From assembly GCA_964632305.1 (NCBI GenBank), contig CAZWBR010000001.1:1-64000 (forward strand): 64,000 nt of DNA, in the 5' to 3' direction. A program made the translations under genes and the position numbers. Origin of the DNA: CAZWBR01 sp964632305. Its GTDB lineage: Bacteria > Bacteroidota > Bacteroidia > Bacteroidales > Prolixibacteraceae. Positions 43,690 through 53,201 of the stretch are shown piece after piece (position 1 is the stretch's first letter; each line of letters begins with the position of its first letter). Under the pieces are notes generated by a model. That model was not told the origin of the DNA. It saw only the letters and a list, made by a program, of their open reading frames with translations, and searched no databases.

Positions 43690-45630
43690 ATGCAACACTA
43701 CAATAAACTGATTTTCATACTCATGCTCCTCCTGCTAGCCGGGGCAACCAAAGCGCAGGTCACCCTGCCCCCTTTCTTCAACTGCAATATGGTGTTGCAG
43801 AAAGGCATTGAAATACCCGTTTGGGGATGGGCCTCGCCCGGCGAAAAAGTAACCGTCACCTTCGAAGGTACCACCGTCTCAGACCGTGCCGGCAAAGACG
43901 GCAAATGGCGCGTCACCCTCCCGGCCATGAACTATGGCGGCCCCTATAAGATGATCGTCAAGGGTAAAAACCTCCGCACCATCGAGAACATCATGATTGG
44001 CGAAGTGTGGGTTTGCTCCGGCCAGTCCAATATGGAGATGAAAGTGGCTAATGTCAAAAACGCGGAAGCTGAGATCGCCGCGTCCGACTACCCCGAGATA
44101 CGCCTGTTCACCGTGAAACAACGAATCTCCCAATTTCCGCAGGATCAGCTCGACGAGGGCGAGTGGTGGGAATGCTCTCCCATCTCTGTCCCCGACTTCT
44201 CGGCAGTCGCCTATTTCTTTGGCCGCGACCTTTATCAGAAGCTGAAAGTACCCATCGGCCTGATCCATACCTCCTGGGGCGGAACAGTGGTCGAATCCTG
44301 GATGAGCCCCGAGGCCATCGCCCAGGACCCCGATCTTGCCGGTATGCTGGATAAACTACAGAAACTCGATTGGGAAAACTACGCCACCCTGTTCAGGGAA
44401 AACCTGAAAAACCGGCTGGGTACACTGCCCGAGACCGATGAGGGAATGAAAGACGGTAACGCGCTCTGGGCAGCCACCGTTTTCGACGATAAAGACTGGA
44501 AGACCATGAAATTGCCGGGTTACATCGAGAACAACGGGCTCGAAGGCGTCGATGGTATTGTCTGGTTCCGCAAAGAGATCGAAATCGACCCAACCGATGC
44601 TGAAAAACCTGCCAACCTGCTGCTGGCGCGGATCGACGACTCCGATATCACCTTCCTCAATGGTGAAAAAATCGGCGAAACAACCCAAAAATACGATGCT
44701 TACCGCAAGTACCAAATCCCTGCCGGGATGCTTAAAGCAGGCAAAAATATCCTGACCATCAGGGTGGAAGATACCGGTGGAAATGGAGGCGTCTATGGCG
44801 CTCCCGATGAAATAAAACTGGTTACCCCCTCAAAAGAGATGCCCCTGGCCGGCGATTGGAAATTCAAACTGGGCAAGGTCGATGTGAATGCTATCGCCAT
44901 CGGACCCAACGATTATCCTACCCTGCTTTACAATGCGATGATCAAACCCCTTATCCCTTACGGGATCCGCGGCGCCATCTGGTACCAGGGCGAATCGAAC
45001 GCCGAAAGGGCTCAGCAATATCAACGCATCTTTCCCAATCTGATTAAAGATTGGAGAAATCAGTGGAACCAGGGCCCTTTCCCCTTCCTCTTCGTCCAGT
45101 TGGCCAATTACATGAGCCCCTCCGATCAACCTTCCGAAAGCGACTGGGCTGAACTTCGCGAAGCTCAAACCAAGACCCTCGCGCTCGAAAATACCGGGAT
45201 GGCCGTGATCATCGATGCCGGCGAAGCTAAAAATATCCACCCGGCTGACAAGCAAACCGTGGGGCACCGCCTGGCACTGTCCGCCCGCAAAGTAGCTTAC
45301 AACGAAGATCTGGTCTATTCAGGTCCAATGTATAACTCAATGATTATCGAAGGCAACAAAATAATCGTAACCTTCGATCATGTCGCGAATGGACTGATGG
45401 TAAAAGATAAATATGGCTATGTCAATGGATTTGCAGTTGCAGGTGCCAACAAGAAATTCTATTGGGCCAAAGCTAAAATAATGGGCAAAGATAGGATAGA
45501 AATCACCTCCCCCGATGTAGAAAAACCCATAGCCGTCAGGTACGCCTGGGCCGATAACCCCGACGACGTCAACCTTTACAACAGCGAAAACCTGCCGGCA
45601 AGCCCCTTCAGGACTGACGACTGGAAATAA
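43690..45630 (+). CDS. Secreted sialate O-acetylesterase
   Basis: 646 residues from the ATG at 43690; a TTG seven codons earlier lies inside the heptamer array. A signal peptide ends at about residue 24 (LMLLLLAGATKAQ). The SGNH-type hydrolase is split: the block with catalytic Ser in VCSGQSNMEM (about 105-114) comes first, a beta-galactosidase-like jelly-roll insert lies at about 245-390, then WYQGESNAE (about 430) and IHPADKQTVGHRLAL with the Asp/His pair. It removes O-acetyl groups from sialic acids or related glycans, preparing them for sialidase. No sialidase is adjacent. Confidence 0.92.
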   Translation: MQHYNKLIFILMLLLLAGATKAQVTLPPFFNCNMVLQKGIEIPVWGWASPGEKVTVTFEGTTVSDRAGKDGKWRVTLPAMNYGGPYKMIVKGKNLRTIENIMIGEVWVCSGQSNMEMKVANVKNAEAEIAASDYPEIRLFTVKQRISQFPQDQLDEGEWWECSPISVPDFSAVAYFFGRDLYQKLKVPIGLIHTSWGGTVVESWMSPEAIAQDPDLAGMLDKLQKLDWENYATLFRENLKNRLGTLPETDEGMKDGNALWAATVFDDKDWKTMKLPGYIENNGLEGVDGIVWFRKEIEIDPTDAEKPANLLLARIDDSDITFLNGEKIGETTQKYDAYRKYQIPAGMLKAGKNILTIRVEDTGGNGGVYGAPDEIKLVTPSKEMPLAGDWKFKLGKVDVNAIAIGPNDYPTLLYNAMIKPLIPYGIRGAIWYQGESNAERAQQYQRIFPNLIKDWRNQWNQGPFPFLFVQLANYMSPSDQPSESDWAELREAQTKTLALENTGMAVIIDAGEAKNIHPADKQTVGHRLALSARKVAYNEDLVYSGPMYNSMIIEGNKIIVTFDHVANGLMVKDKYGYVNGFAVAGANKKFYWAKAKIMGKDRIEITSPDVEKPIAVRYAWADNPDDVNLYNSENLPASPFRTDDWK

Positions 45631-45651
45631 ATATAGCGATTAACTATAAAT

Positions 45652-45686
45652 AAAAGAGGTGGCCTTTAGTTGACCACCTCTTTTTT
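45652..45686. terminator. Bidirectional terminator
   Basis: AAAAGAGGTGG (45652-45662) pairs with CCACCTCTTTT (45674-45684), 11 bp, loop CCTTTAGTTGA. It serves the esterase gene and the convergent gene ending at 45695. Confidence 0.85.
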
Positions 45687-45694
45687 AGTTTTAG

Positions 45695-46222
45695 CTATTC
45701 TAATAAATAAGGCCATAGCCGCCCGGCAGCCAAAGCATCCTGCCAAATCGCGAAAGGCCTACCCGTTAATGATATCCCATACTCTTCCACGGCCTGCGAA
45801 AAGGTGACCCCCCGGCGAAATAACCAGTATAGATGACCGTCAAAAATCTGCTCCAGTGCAATCTTCCGGTTCATGATTATCGCCAGATCGAATAAATCCT
45901 TCTTCACGGTCGCTTCTGTCACCGGCAAATTCTTATCCTTGTTCAACAGCGGTTCATGTGCCTGTAACTTATTGACTACCCGGTAAATCAAACGATAATT
46001 TTCAAACTGGATCTTCACCGTCCGCTGCTTTCCGGTCAACTTCCTTGTGAAATTGAAAAGAATATAATCCTGTTTTAACATGAACTGGGCCGCCTTTATC
46101 TCCAGGATCTCCTCTAAGGACATCCCGTAATTATAGATCAAAAATAGAATCAGACGTTGCCGGTCCGTTTCACAACGGCTCATAAAATTACGGATCTCTT
46201 CCGGTGAGAAATAATCTTCCAT
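45695..46222 (-). CDS. Degenerate tyrosine-recombinase-like protein
   Basis: 175 residues from the ATG at 46222. The pattern SRCETDRQRLILFLIYNYGMSLEEILEI resembles the start of a tyrosine recombinase catalytic domain (LLYxTGLRxSELLxL), KLTGKQRTVKIQF the following beta-turn with Lys, and the C-terminal HLYWLFRRGVTFSQAVEEYGIS the box II helix. The catalytic Arg (GLR becomes GMS), the HxxR pair and the His of GHS all seem lost. It may have kept a DNA-binding role without recombination. The fold assignment rests on pattern reading only. Confidence 0.5.
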   Translation of the reverse strand: MEDYFSPEEIRNFMSRCETDRQRLILFLIYNYGMSLEEILEIKAAQFMLKQDYILFNFTRKLTGKQRTVKIQFENYRLIYRVVNKLQAHEPLLNKDKNLPVTEATVKKDLFDLAIIMNRKIALEQIFDGHLYWLFRRGVTFSQAVEEYGISLTGRPFAIWQDALAAGRLWPYLLE

Positions 46223-46496
46223 ATATCTAAAATTCTAAAAAAATACACCTTTTATCGAATTGATAGCATACAGGAATCAATAGCCAGTTTAGTTTCTAAA
46301 ACCATCCAATTAACCAACCCTTCAACAGGTTGGTTTACGTTCTATATAATCCCTTTTCCCTTTTTTCCGACGCAAATATATTTAAATAAACTAATCATCC
46401 AAATTATTATGAAACTATTCATCTACTATTCAGTAATTCGGCCGGCTATAGATAATAACAAAACAGCTAATCGCTTTATCTTCCCATCAAAAAACT

Positions 46497-46548
46497 GAAT
46501 TTCCATACTACCAATAACAATCAATGATCATCAATGACCACTTATGAC
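46497..46548. repeat. Ten-bp periodic repeat, copy 2
   Basis: Its first 25 bp are identical to 34387-34411. Degenerate units such as CAATGATCAT and CAATGACCAC follow at 10-bp spacing. Confidence 0.65.
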
Positions 46549-46564
46549 AGAATTTCCATTTACC

Positions 46565-46709
46565 AAATCCCCCCTGCCCCCCTTTAGGAAAGGGGGACTT
46601 AATCCTGCTAAAAAAATGTTGATTAATGGCTAAAACCCTGATGATTTTTACCACATTCGATAAGAGAACTATTTCCCCCTTTGTAAAGGGGGACTAAGGG
46701 GGATTTTGG
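46565..46709. repeat. Inverted pair of C-rich/G-rich hairpin elements
   Basis: 46565-46600 (CCCCCTTT-AGG-AAAGGGGG core) and 46671-46709 (CCCCCTTT-GT-AAAGGGGG core) are related in inverted orientation, with the outer AAATCCCCC / GGGGGATTT arms facing outward. This type of extragenic element is common in several phyla. Confidence 0.7.
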
Positions 46710-46823
46710 TTGTGAATAAATTGTAATTCAAATTATTATGAATCACAGATTCACCCTTATACTTTTGAAAGTTGCCGCCTGTCATTATCGCATTATGCAT
46801 CAATTATTTTGGGGTAGGCTCTA

Positions 46824-46866
46824 CCAATGACTACCACTGACTATCACTGACTACCACTGACTATCG
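46824..46866. repeat. Ten-bp array (CCACTGACTA)
   Basis: Four units, of which the central ones alternate CCACTGACTA and TCACTGACTA, with TGAC every 10 bp. Confidence 0.75.
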
Positions 46867-46969
46867 CTGCCCCTAAAGCTCCTCACCGGAAACAAAAAAT
46901 GGATGATAAAACAGCCTCCTTTCAGACAGACCATTTTACCATCCACGGTAATATCTCAGGGTTTTACCC

Positions 46970-47998
46970 CTATTCTACGGTAACTTCAAGCGGCTTCTCC
47001 GGCCCCACCTCGAAGTTTTTCACCTTCATCCTGAATAACTTAACCGTGTTAACCAGTACTTTCCCGTTGGCTTTAAGCCTGATGTTCTTATGTCCCCCAT
47101 TCAGGGCTACTTCCAGATCAAAATCAATGCCCGAGTGATTGGTCAACTCGGTCTTCTTACCCTTTTTAACCGCCTTCACACAGGCGATAAAAAGCGGCTT
47201 CACCCATTCCTCGTTACCCCTTACCATATTATCGGTAAAGGCTGCCGTCCGCCCCGACAGCAACGCCTCCTTAACAGCGGCCTCCGTTCGTTCTTTGGCA
47301 AAAACCAGCGTCATCGGGCGGTGCGAGTGTGCCAGATCATAGCTCATTCCTATCGGATTGTGGATATCGCTGTTGGCAAAGATGGTCAGCTTCTTCTGCA
47401 ACGCCCAATCAAATACCGTTGGGTAATACTCCTTCTCGTTATATATCTCAATCCCGTTCATCAACCCATTATCGTAAAGCCAGGTATGGATATCGAACCA
47501 TTTAATCGTATCAGGCTGCTGTTGCTTCCACCCCGGGTGGTTCCAGATAATATACCCCCCTTGTTTCTTAACTTCTTCCATAACCGCCTTAAAATCATCC
47601 TTGGCCAAAGCCGCAGCATCTTTGATAAACAAGGCATTGAAATGTCCGGGCGGCATCGACCGCGTGATCTCAGCCCCTTTGACAAGGATAATCTTATGCT
47701 TATCGGCTACCGGTTTCGCGATCTCGTACGAACGGTTATGATCCGATGGTACGTCGCACAAGTGTGGCCGGTATTCAATGTGATCGGTTATCGCAATCAC
47801 ATCCAACCCTTCAACTACCGCTTCACCGACCCTCACATCAGGCCAGACACTCCCATCCGAAAAAACGGTATGGGTATGAAAATCCCCCTTTAGAGTCACA
47901 AAACCCGGGATATCTGGAACGACTACTTTATTATAGCTCTGCGAAAAAACCGGCATCAGCAGTGCCAGCATAAAAAACAACAAAATTCCTCTTTTCAT
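46970..47998 (-). CDS. Secreted PHP-domain phosphoesterase
   Basis: 342 residues from the ATG at 47998 (MKRGILLFFMLALLMPVFSQ, a signal peptide); a start 21 codons earlier gives no signal. The PHP metal-binding motifs are present: DFHTHTVFSDG (about 39-49), ITDHIEYRPH (about 74-83), KGAEITRS, IWNHPGW and NSDIHNP. The last ~100 residues form a beta-sandwich like the C-terminal domain of Sb-PDE-type phosphodiesterases. It is expected to hydrolyse a phosphoester in the periplasm; the substrate is unknown. Confidence 0.85.
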   Translation of the reverse strand: MKRGILLFFMLALLMPVFSQSYNKVVVPDIPGFVTLKGDFHTHTVFSDGSVWPDVRVGEAVVEGLDVIAITDHIEYRPHLCDVPSDHNRSYEIAKPVADKHKIILVKGAEITRSMPPGHFNALFIKDAAALAKDDFKAVMEEVKKQGGYIIWNHPGWKQQQPDTIKWFDIHTWLYDNGLMNGIEIYNEKEYYPTVFDWALQKKLTIFANSDIHNPIGMSYDLAHSHRPMTLVFAKERTEAAVKEALLSGRTAAFTDNMVRGNEEWVKPLFIACVKAVKKGKKTELTNHSGIDFDLEVALNGGHKNIRLKANGKVLVNTVKLFRMKVKNFEVGPEKPLEVTVE

Positions 47999-48484
47999 AT
48001 CAACCTTCTTTTGAATTGAAAAAACAGCTTTAAAATTGCCATTAATTGGTAAATCGTCCAAATAAATCTCAATCTTTTGACATCATTCTCTCCCTTTAGT
48101 TTAAAATACCCCATCTGTTTTGGCTTTTCTATCCGCCATAATCCATTAAAACACATCTTGTTTTGGTAAATAAAACTCCGAAAATACTTCCAATCCATTC
48201 CCCATCTGGCTAAATAACTCCGGTCAACATTGCTCTTACTACATTATCAACCTCCCCTCAACACCAAGGCAATGTCAACTCCGGGTCATCTCCGTGTAAA
48301 AGTAAATCCTGCGATACCTCCTCCTTTCATAACCCGGAAGACACATCCGGCCTGTCTGCCGGAATCAAACACTACTGGCGTTTTACCCTCACCCAGGCCC
48401 CCACGTCAGAAGCATATCACTCGTCTTCTGCCAACCCGAATCATTAATTATTATTTATTTAACATTCGCTATTCCGCGACAGCT
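47999..48484. other. Intergenic region without a clear gene
   Basis: This is the divergent spacer between the PHP gene and the efflux operon. Short frames exist, but none has a conserved feature or convincing codon use. The operon promoter lies at its right end. Confidence 0.5.
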
Positions 48485-48492
48485 TATCTTTG
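48485..48492 (+). promoter_or_regulatory. Predicted -7 box of the efflux operon
   Basis: TATCTTTG, a full match to TAnnTTTG, 43 bp upstream of the tetR-like start. The sequence GTCAGACAGTTATT downstream of it would lie in the leader and might include an operator, but no clear palindrome is seen. Confidence 0.45.
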
Positions 48493-48535
48493 ACCTTTCA
48501 AACAAAAAAGTCAGACAGTTATTCAAAGCAAGAAA

Positions 48536-49153
48536 ATGACCACTCAATCAGAATGTTCATGTAAGATAGATTTAATCATTGCGGCAGCCCAGCACCGGCT
48601 CGGACTTTACGGGTACGAAAAAACCACGATGTCCGAGATTGCCCGCGATATTGCCATGTCCAAAGCCTCCCTTTATTATTATTTCCCCGATAAGGAAAGC
48701 CTTTTTAAGGCCGTACTCGAAAAGGAACAATCGGAATTCTTTTTAAAAATTGAGAAGGAGATAAAAACAAATACCGATCCTGAGCAGATGCTGATTGGCT
48801 ATGTCAACTTAAGGATAAATTACCTGAAAACCTTCATGAACCTGAGTAAATTCAGAAATTCAGCAACGGAAGAAATAAAACCGCTGTTGAAAGATCTGAT
48901 TATGGCTTTCTGGGAAAAAGAACTTGCTTTTATCACGATGATCCTGGAGAAAGGTATTCAAAGCGGCCTTTTTTACAGCAGTGAACCAAAACAGGATGCC
49001 TTGATGTTCCTCAATATCCTGAAAGGATTACGCTTCTCAATGATCCGGCAAAAACCCTTTGTCGAACTCAGCGCCGAAGAACATGAACTCCTCTCTTCAA
49101 CAGCCATCAAATTCACCAGCCTGTTTATCAGAGGATTAAAAAACAAGCAATAA
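48536..49153 (+). CDS. TetR/AcrR-family transcriptional regulator
   Basis: 205 residues. The N-terminal TetR HTH is typical: GYEKTTMSEIARDIAMSKASLYYYFPDKESLFKAVL (about 24-59). The C-terminal ligand domain is all-helical (about 75-205). As first gene of a tetR-hlyD-emrB-tolC unit it probably represses its own operon until a drug or toxic metabolite binds. The next gene starts 25 bp downstream. Confidence 0.93.
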   Translation: MTTQSECSCKIDLIIAAAQHRLGLYGYEKTTMSEIARDIAMSKASLYYYFPDKESLFKAVLEKEQSEFFLKIEKEIKTNTDPEQMLIGYVNLRINYLKTFMNLSKFRNSATEEIKPLLKDLIMAFWEKELAFITMILEKGIQSGLFYSSEPKQDALMFLNILKGLRFSMIRQKPFVELSAEEHELLSSTAIKFTSLFIRGLKNKQ

Positions 49154-49178
49154 TATCACCAACGAAACAATCAAAAAA

Positions 49179-50192
49179 ATGGTTAAAGAGAGCAAAAAGC
49201 AAAAAGCCGGAAAAATAAGGACCTATATAGTCTTGGGCTTGATAACTGTTGCGCTGATCGCATTTTGTTATAATTGGTATAAGGATTACAATTCTTACGA
49301 AAAAACAGATGACGCTTATATTGATGCCGACCGCGTTTCGGTAAGTTCCAAAATCATGGGACGAATTGCCAATATCCATGCCGCGGAAGGTGACGACGTC
49401 AAGGAAGGTGCATTATTGATCGAATTGGATAGCACGGATCTGGTGGCTCAGCGTTTGCAGGCCGAAACGGCCATTCAGCAAGCTGAAACGTCAGCCAGAC
49501 AATCATCGGCTAAATTCCTTTTGGACCAGAAAAGCATAAAAGTTCAGGAAGTAAATCTGGAACGTTCCAAAGAAGATTTCGATCGGGCTACCATTCAGTT
49601 GAAAGGGAATGTTATCACGAAAGAACAATACGACCATATCAAAAAGGCTTTCGAAAGCGCGCAAGCCCAGCTCGAGGTGGCTAAAGCCCAGCTCGAACTC
49701 AGCAAAACGCAGATCGCAAGCTCCGATCAGGCCATTAACATGGCAAAATCGCAGTTGAATACCATTCAAACACAACTGCAAAACTCACGGATTATTGCCC
49801 CAATTTCCGGCCGTATCGCCAAAAGATGGCTCCTCCCCGGAGATATTGCCCAACCCGGACAGGCGATTTTTACCATAACCAGGAATGATTCCATCTATGT
49901 GACTGCATTCTTCGAGGAGACTAAAATCGCCAGCTTGCATCTTGGACAAAAAATAGAATTTACGGTCGATGCATATCCGGGAGTCCTGTTCAACGGGGCC
50001 ATTACATACATCGCCTCCAACACCGCGGCACAGTTTTCATTAATTCCGGCAAACAATGCCTCCGGCAATTTCACGAAAGTGACTCAACGGATTCCTATTC
50101 GCATGTCAGTTCTTGGATCAGACAATAACGGGAAATACCCGGAATTGAAACTAATCGCAGGAATGTCTGTTTATGTGAAAATTCCCCACTAA
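49179..50192 (+). CDS. HlyD/EmrA-family membrane fusion protein
   Basis: 337 residues. One N-terminal membrane anchor (about 14-32), the barrel/lipoyl start TDDAYIDADRVSVSSKIMGRIANIHAAEGDDVKEGALLIELD (about 44-86), a long coiled-coil hairpin (about 90-200, rich in Ala, Gln and Glu), the second lipoyl half RIIAPISGRIAKRWLLPGDIAQPGQAIF, and a beta-barrel domain. It bridges the inner-membrane EmrB-like pump and the TolC-like channel encoded next to it. Confidence 0.94.
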   Translation: MVKESKKQKAGKIRTYIVLGLITVALIAFCYNWYKDYNSYEKTDDAYIDADRVSVSSKIMGRIANIHAAEGDDVKEGALLIELDSTDLVAQRLQAETAIQQAETSARQSSAKFLLDQKSIKVQEVNLERSKEDFDRATIQLKGNVITKEQYDHIKKAFESAQAQLEVAKAQLELSKTQIASSDQAINMAKSQLNTIQTQLQNSRIIAPISGRIAKRWLLPGDIAQPGQAIFTITRNDSIYVTAFFEETKIASLHLGQKIEFTVDAYPGVLFNGAITYIASNTAAQFSLIPANNASGNFTKVTQRIPIRMSVLGSDNNGKYPELKLIAGMSVYVKIPH

Positions 50193-50197
50193 AATTT

Positions 50198-51829
50198 ATG
50201 CACAAGCTTCCCGGTATAAAACATATTATCGCCTTTGTCCGCCGACAGAATGCGACCTTCGATACATCCAGCCCTTCTTACAAATGGTGGCTGTTGGGGA
50301 ATGTAATGATTGGGACCTTCATGGCGGTTCTTGATGCGACAATTGTAAATGTTGGTTTACCTAAAATAATGGCCTCTTTTGGCGTCGGATTGGAAAAAAT
50401 AGAATGGGTACTGACGGCCTACATGCTTTCCACCGCCGTCATGCTTCCAACTTCAGGCTGGCTGGCCGATAAGTTCGGGTATAAGAGAGTCTATTTTATG
50501 GGGCTGTTTTTCTTTACCCTTGGTTCTTTGCTTTGCGGAATCTCTACGACAGAAAATTTACTCATTTTGTCCCGTATCATACAGGGACTCGGCGCCGGTA
50601 GTTTGATGCCGGTAGGAATGGCCATCATCACCCGTGAATTTCCCCCGGAAAAAAGGGGTATAGCACTGGGTTTCTGGTCCATCTCTTCCGCAGCCTCCCT
50701 CTCGTTCGGCCCTCTCATCGGAGGCTATCTGGTCGACAATTTCAGTTGGCCATTGATTTTCGATGTTAACATCCCGATTGGGATAGCAGGGATGCTGGCA
50801 ACCGGCATTATTCAAAAAGAGTACCGCAACAAACATGTGGGCAAATTCGACATTACTGGATTTGTCACGGTAATCATCTTTTTGCCAGTCTTACTTTATG
50901 CACTGGCCGAAGGCAATGCCTCAACCAATGCGGGAGGATGGCATTCCCCCGTTATTTTAGCCTGCTTCCTCGTCTCCGCATTGACTTTTATTATTTTCAT
51001 CTATAATGAACTAACAGTTAAAGATCCCTTGATCGATCTGCGACTGCTGAAAGAGTTTAACTTTGGTATTACCACCCTGATCAGTTTCATTTTTGGAATC
51101 GGCATGTTTGGCAGCACTTTCCTTCTCCCGCTTTATCTCCAAAACTCATTGAATTATACCGCCATACAGGCCGGCGCCGTATTTCTGCCACTTGGCCTGA
51201 TTCAGGGTATTGCTGCCCCTATTGCCGGAGTGGTGGCGGATAAAAGTAATGCCAAGGTGCCAATAATTTTAGGACTGGGCCTGCTGGTTTTAAGCTTTTT
51301 CCTCAACAGTAAGATGTCATTTATGACCGAACACAGTTATATTATGACCACTCTTTACATGCGTGGTTTGGGAATGGGGATCCTTTTCGGCCCCCTTACT
51401 GCTCTCGGACTTAAGAATGTGCCAAGAGCCAAAATGGCCCAAGCCTCCGGTCTGAACAATGTCATCCGGCAAGTGGGAGGAAGCTTTGGCGTTGCAATCC
51501 TATCCACGGTTCTCTCTTCGAGGGTAATCTATCATACTCAGGTCTTCGGAGAATCCATCCAGGTAAACTCTCCCGCATTCCGCCAGGCTCTTCAGAACAT
51601 CAACGGATTTGTAAGATCGGCCACCGGTGCAGCAGGGAGTATTGCCGATACTCAAAGCCAGTATTTACTCCTTTCACATGTATCAAAACAAGCATTTGTC
51701 GAAGGAATCAACGACGATTTTCTTCTGGCTGCCATCTTCACCTTTATCAGTATTATCCCGGTATTTTTTCTAAGGTCTAAAAAATCCCAAAAGTCCGGCG
51801 AACCAATGGTCACCCATGCTACAGAATAA
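50198..51829 (+). CDS. EmrB/QacA-type MFS drug exporter (DHA2 family)
   Basis: 543 residues with 14 predicted membrane helices, the DHA2 count. Family motifs: MAVLDATIVNVGLPKIM in helix 1, TAYMLSTAVMLPTSGWLADKFGYKRVY (motif A after helix 2), and RIIQGLGAGSLMPVGMAII in helix 4. It exports hydrophobic drugs in exchange for protons. It is 5 bp from the fusion-protein gene and extends into the next gene's possible upstream start. Confidence 0.95.
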   Translation: MHKLPGIKHIIAFVRRQNATFDTSSPSYKWWLLGNVMIGTFMAVLDATIVNVGLPKIMASFGVGLEKIEWVLTAYMLSTAVMLPTSGWLADKFGYKRVYFMGLFFFTLGSLLCGISTTENLLILSRIIQGLGAGSLMPVGMAIITREFPPEKRGIALGFWSISSAASLSFGPLIGGYLVDNFSWPLIFDVNIPIGIAGMLATGIIQKEYRNKHVGKFDITGFVTVIIFLPVLLYALAEGNASTNAGGWHSPVILACFLVSALTFIIFIYNELTVKDPLIDLRLLKEFNFGITTLISFIFGIGMFGSTFLLPLYLQNSLNYTAIQAGAVFLPLGLIQGIAAPIAGVVADKSNAKVPIILGLGLLVLSFFLNSKMSFMTEHSYIMTTLYMRGLGMGILFGPLTALGLKNVPRAKMAQASGLNNVIRQVGGSFGVAILSTVLSSRVIYHTQVFGESIQVNSPAFRQALQNINGFVRSATGAAGSIADTQSQYLLLSHVSKQAFVEGINDDFLLAAIFTFISIIPVFFLRSKKSQKSGEPMVTHATE

Positions 51830-51860
51830 TAACTCATTAATAATAAACAGAGTAATTAAA

Positions 51861-53201
51861 ATGAAAGCATTTCATCACAAAATAAAACTATTTGCGACAA
51901 TCCTTTTAGCAATCTTATTCTTTGAAGGATATTCCCAAAACCCACCAACAGGTTTATTGATAAATCCTGATGATTCATTATCTCTGGATGTGGTTCTAAA
52001 ACAAGTCATCAATACCCATCCTTCGGTGATGAAGGCTTCTGAAGCCATTCAAATAGCTGAAGCAGGCATTGGCTTGGCCCGCTCGGCTAAACTACCGGAG
52101 ATCGATTTTGCAGCCGGATATACCCGCATTGGACCTATCCCCTCCATCACTATCCCTGATATGGGAACCTTCCAAATGGGCGCCAACGATAATTATAATT
52201 CGGCATTCAACATCCGCCAATCGGTTTTCGACTTTCATAAGACCGACAACAACATCCAGCTTCAGGAGTCCACCAAGGAGATGACATCGGTCAATGTTGA
52301 ACTGATCAAACAAAAACTGGCTTTGACCACTACTTTGAATTTCTATTCGCTGGTCTACCTCCAGGAAGCATTAAAAATTAAGGATCACCAGATTGCTACT
52401 TTAAGGGAACATTTGGATTTCGTAACAACCCGTCATTCAACAGGTTCGGCCACCCAATATGAGGTGCTCTCTACCCAGGTTAGACTTTCTGCTGCTGAAA
52501 ACCAAAAGGTGGATCTTGAAACCGTTTATAAAAACACATTGACGGTTATGAATTCCCTGATGGGACAGCCCTCCGACGTGGCGTTTAAAGTCAAACAAAC
52601 AATTGAAAATCAAACCACAACGGAGAATCCTGAAAAAATGGTCAATTTTGCCGTTAACCACCGCTCGGAAATGATCCTGGCCAATCTTAAAAAAGAGAAT
52701 GCCGAACTAAATCTCTCAAGCATAAAGGTCCAGAATAATCCCTCACTCAGCGCTTTTTCAAGCGGAGGCTTAAAAAACGGCTATATCCCGGAATTAGGCA
52801 AGTTAAAAGCCAACTATTCATTGGGGCTTACTCTAAAAGTACCGATCTTCACAGCTTCACGCCAGAAATATGCCGAGACGATTGCCGCGGCCAATATTAC
52901 CATAGCCCAACACGATCAGGAGCAGGCACATAGGGACATTTCTTCGGAGATCTATCAAAACGATGCGAATCTTCAGGCTTCCCGCAAAAAAATAGCTCAA
53001 TCGGAGTTGCAGGTAATACAAGCCGAGGAGGCCCGAAAACTGGCGGAATTGAGCTATAAAACCGGCTCCCTTACCAATCTTGACCTGTTGGATGCAGAGA
53101 CCCTTGAAGCGGAAAGTAAATTGAATCTGCTTAAGGCTAAAACGGAATATGCCGTAAATATTGTCAAGCTCGATCTATCGGTCGGAAAATTGTCCTTCTA
53201 A
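51861..53201 (+). CDS. TolC-family outer-membrane efflux protein
   Basis: 446 residues from the ATG at 51861 (MKAFHHKIKLFATILLAILFFEGYSQ, a signal peptide). An ATG at 51816 overlaps the emrB-like gene but places 15 polar residues before the signal. Two OEP repeats are visible, each with coiled-coil helices (SLDVVLKQVINTHPSVMKASEAIQIAEAGIGLARSAKLPEID; LEKKKNA-like repeats; SYKTGSLTNLDLLDAETLEAESKLNLLKAKTEYAVNIVKL). It forms the outer-membrane channel of the tripartite pump and is the last gene of the operon. Confidence 0.93.
   Translation: MKAFHHKIKLFATILLAILFFEGYSQNPPTGLLINPDDSLSLDVVLKQVINTHPSVMKASEAIQIAEAGIGLARSAKLPEIDFAAGYTRIGPIPSITIPDMGTFQMGANDNYNSAFNIRQSVFDFHKTDNNIQLQESTKEMTSVNVELIKQKLALTTTLNFYSLVYLQEALKIKDHQIATLREHLDFVTTRHSTGSATQYEVLSTQVRLSAAENQKVDLETVYKNTLTVMNSLMGQPSDVAFKVKQTIENQTTTENPEKMVNFAVNHRSEMILANLKKENAELNLSSIKVQNNPSLSAFSSGGLKNGYIPELGKLKANYSLGLTLKVPIFTASRQKYAETIAAANITIAQHDQEQAHRDISSEIYQNDANLQASRKKIAQSELQVIQAEEARKLAELSYKTGSLTNLDLLDAETLEAESKLNLLKAKTEYAVNIVKLDLSVGKLSF

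Larger units (their letters stand above)
46223..46969. other. Repeat-rich intergenic region
   Basis: No gene is supported in this 750-bp region. It contains a 10-bp periodic repeat (46497-46548), an inverted pair of CCCCCTTT/AAAGGGGG hairpin elements (46565-46600 and 46671-46709) and a second 10-bp array (46824-46866). The stretch CAATTATTTTGGGGTA at about 46800 also occurs near 7672. Confidence 0.6.

Noticed and set aside
47995..48198. A 67-codon minus-strand frame overlapping the PHP gene start by 4 bp
   Set aside because: The overlap looks like translational coupling, but the sequence is AT-rich, with no recognisable family and unusual codon use, so it is more likely leader sequence.
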